In this document: in pieces, positions 63,930-64,000 of the stretch
How the letters are laid out: every line of letters starts with the position of its first letter
How positions within the stretch are numbered: position 1 is the stretch's first letter
Origin: Sacculina carcini
Lineage: Eukaryota > Arthropoda > Thecostraca > Sacculinidae
Direction of reading: 5' to 3'
DNA: 64,000 bases
Assembly (NCBI GenBank): GCA_916048095.2
Contig: OU696571.1
Coordinates: forward strand, 7,262,001 to 7,326,000
Made by a program: the position numbers and the translations under genes
Notes under the pieces: generated by a model
Databases searched by the model: none
Told to the model about the DNA's origin: nothing
The model's input: the letters and a program-made list of their open reading frames with translations, nothing else

Positions 63930-64000
63930 CAGGTGTGATCCGCAGGTGAGCCGTCACACCGGCTCAGTTGACTGTGCATGCGCTTGCTGACGGCGTACAG

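Overview
The window is eukaryotic, invertebrate-like metazoan DNA. It contains GT-AG introns, long (CA/GT)n and (TA)n microsatellites, and a dense, nested load of transposable elements. I cannot name the species; a ciliated or flagellated animal fits because the host gene is an axonemal one. No prokaryotic operon features are present.

Host gene: eight GC-rich exons on the + strand (557-722, 1408-1616, 6429-6593, 16098-16233, 16910-17231, 43389-43550, 61879-61984, 62410-62576) join in perfect phase into one 477-codon open segment. It is colinear with the middle of CFAP44 (WDR52), a WD40 plus coiled-coil protein of the ciliary axoneme (tether/tether-head complex of inner dynein arms). The 5' and 3' ends of the gene lie outside the window. 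Two introns are very large (about 26.2 kb and 18.3 kb); nearly everything else in the window is intronic transposon sequence.

Region by region. 1-6.6 kb: first exons, palindromes and a minisatellite, a LINE fragment, a possible P-like transposase relic and a fold-back composite. 6.7-11.1 kb: an LTR element with apparently identical 675-bp LTRs, a tRNA-His-type primer site and almost no coding capacity. 11.1-14.4 kb: copy 1 of a modular Helitron-like repeat. 14.6-15.8 kb: two different tRNA-derived SINEs. 16.1-17.2 kb: exons 4 and 5. 18.1-19.9 kb: a truncated relative of the 6.7-kb LTR element with gag. 20.2-24.6 kb: a full-length Ty3-like element (TSD GTGTT) killed by point stops. 19.9-36.4 kb: further Helitron-like copies in both orientations, with a Tigger/pogo element between two head-to-head copies. 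36.4-37.7 kb: a 5'-truncated LINE. 38.6-42.35 kb: a recently inserted gypsy element (TSD GGCGA) with an intact 985-codon pol reading frame but no gag. 43.4 kb: exon 6. 43.6-49.9 kb: LINE and gypsy relics, a SINE and a core-deleted mariner. 50.8-52.7 kb: LINE 3' ends with a 200-bp tandem duplication. 52.8-57.4 kb: a full-length LINE whose two ORFs are separated by one in-frame UGA followed by CUA. 57.6-61.3 kb: another Helitron-like copy split by a deleted Ty3-like element (TSD CTTAT). 61.3-64 kb: exons 7 and 8 and two copies of a retroelement C-terminal fragment.

The most striking points are the apparent stop-codon-readthrough architecture of the 53-57 kb LINE, the modular Helitron-like family with hairpin-CTAG ends, the gag-less but intact gypsy copy, and the UG-repeat 3' splice sites of the host gene. 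All calls are by eye; no database search was run.
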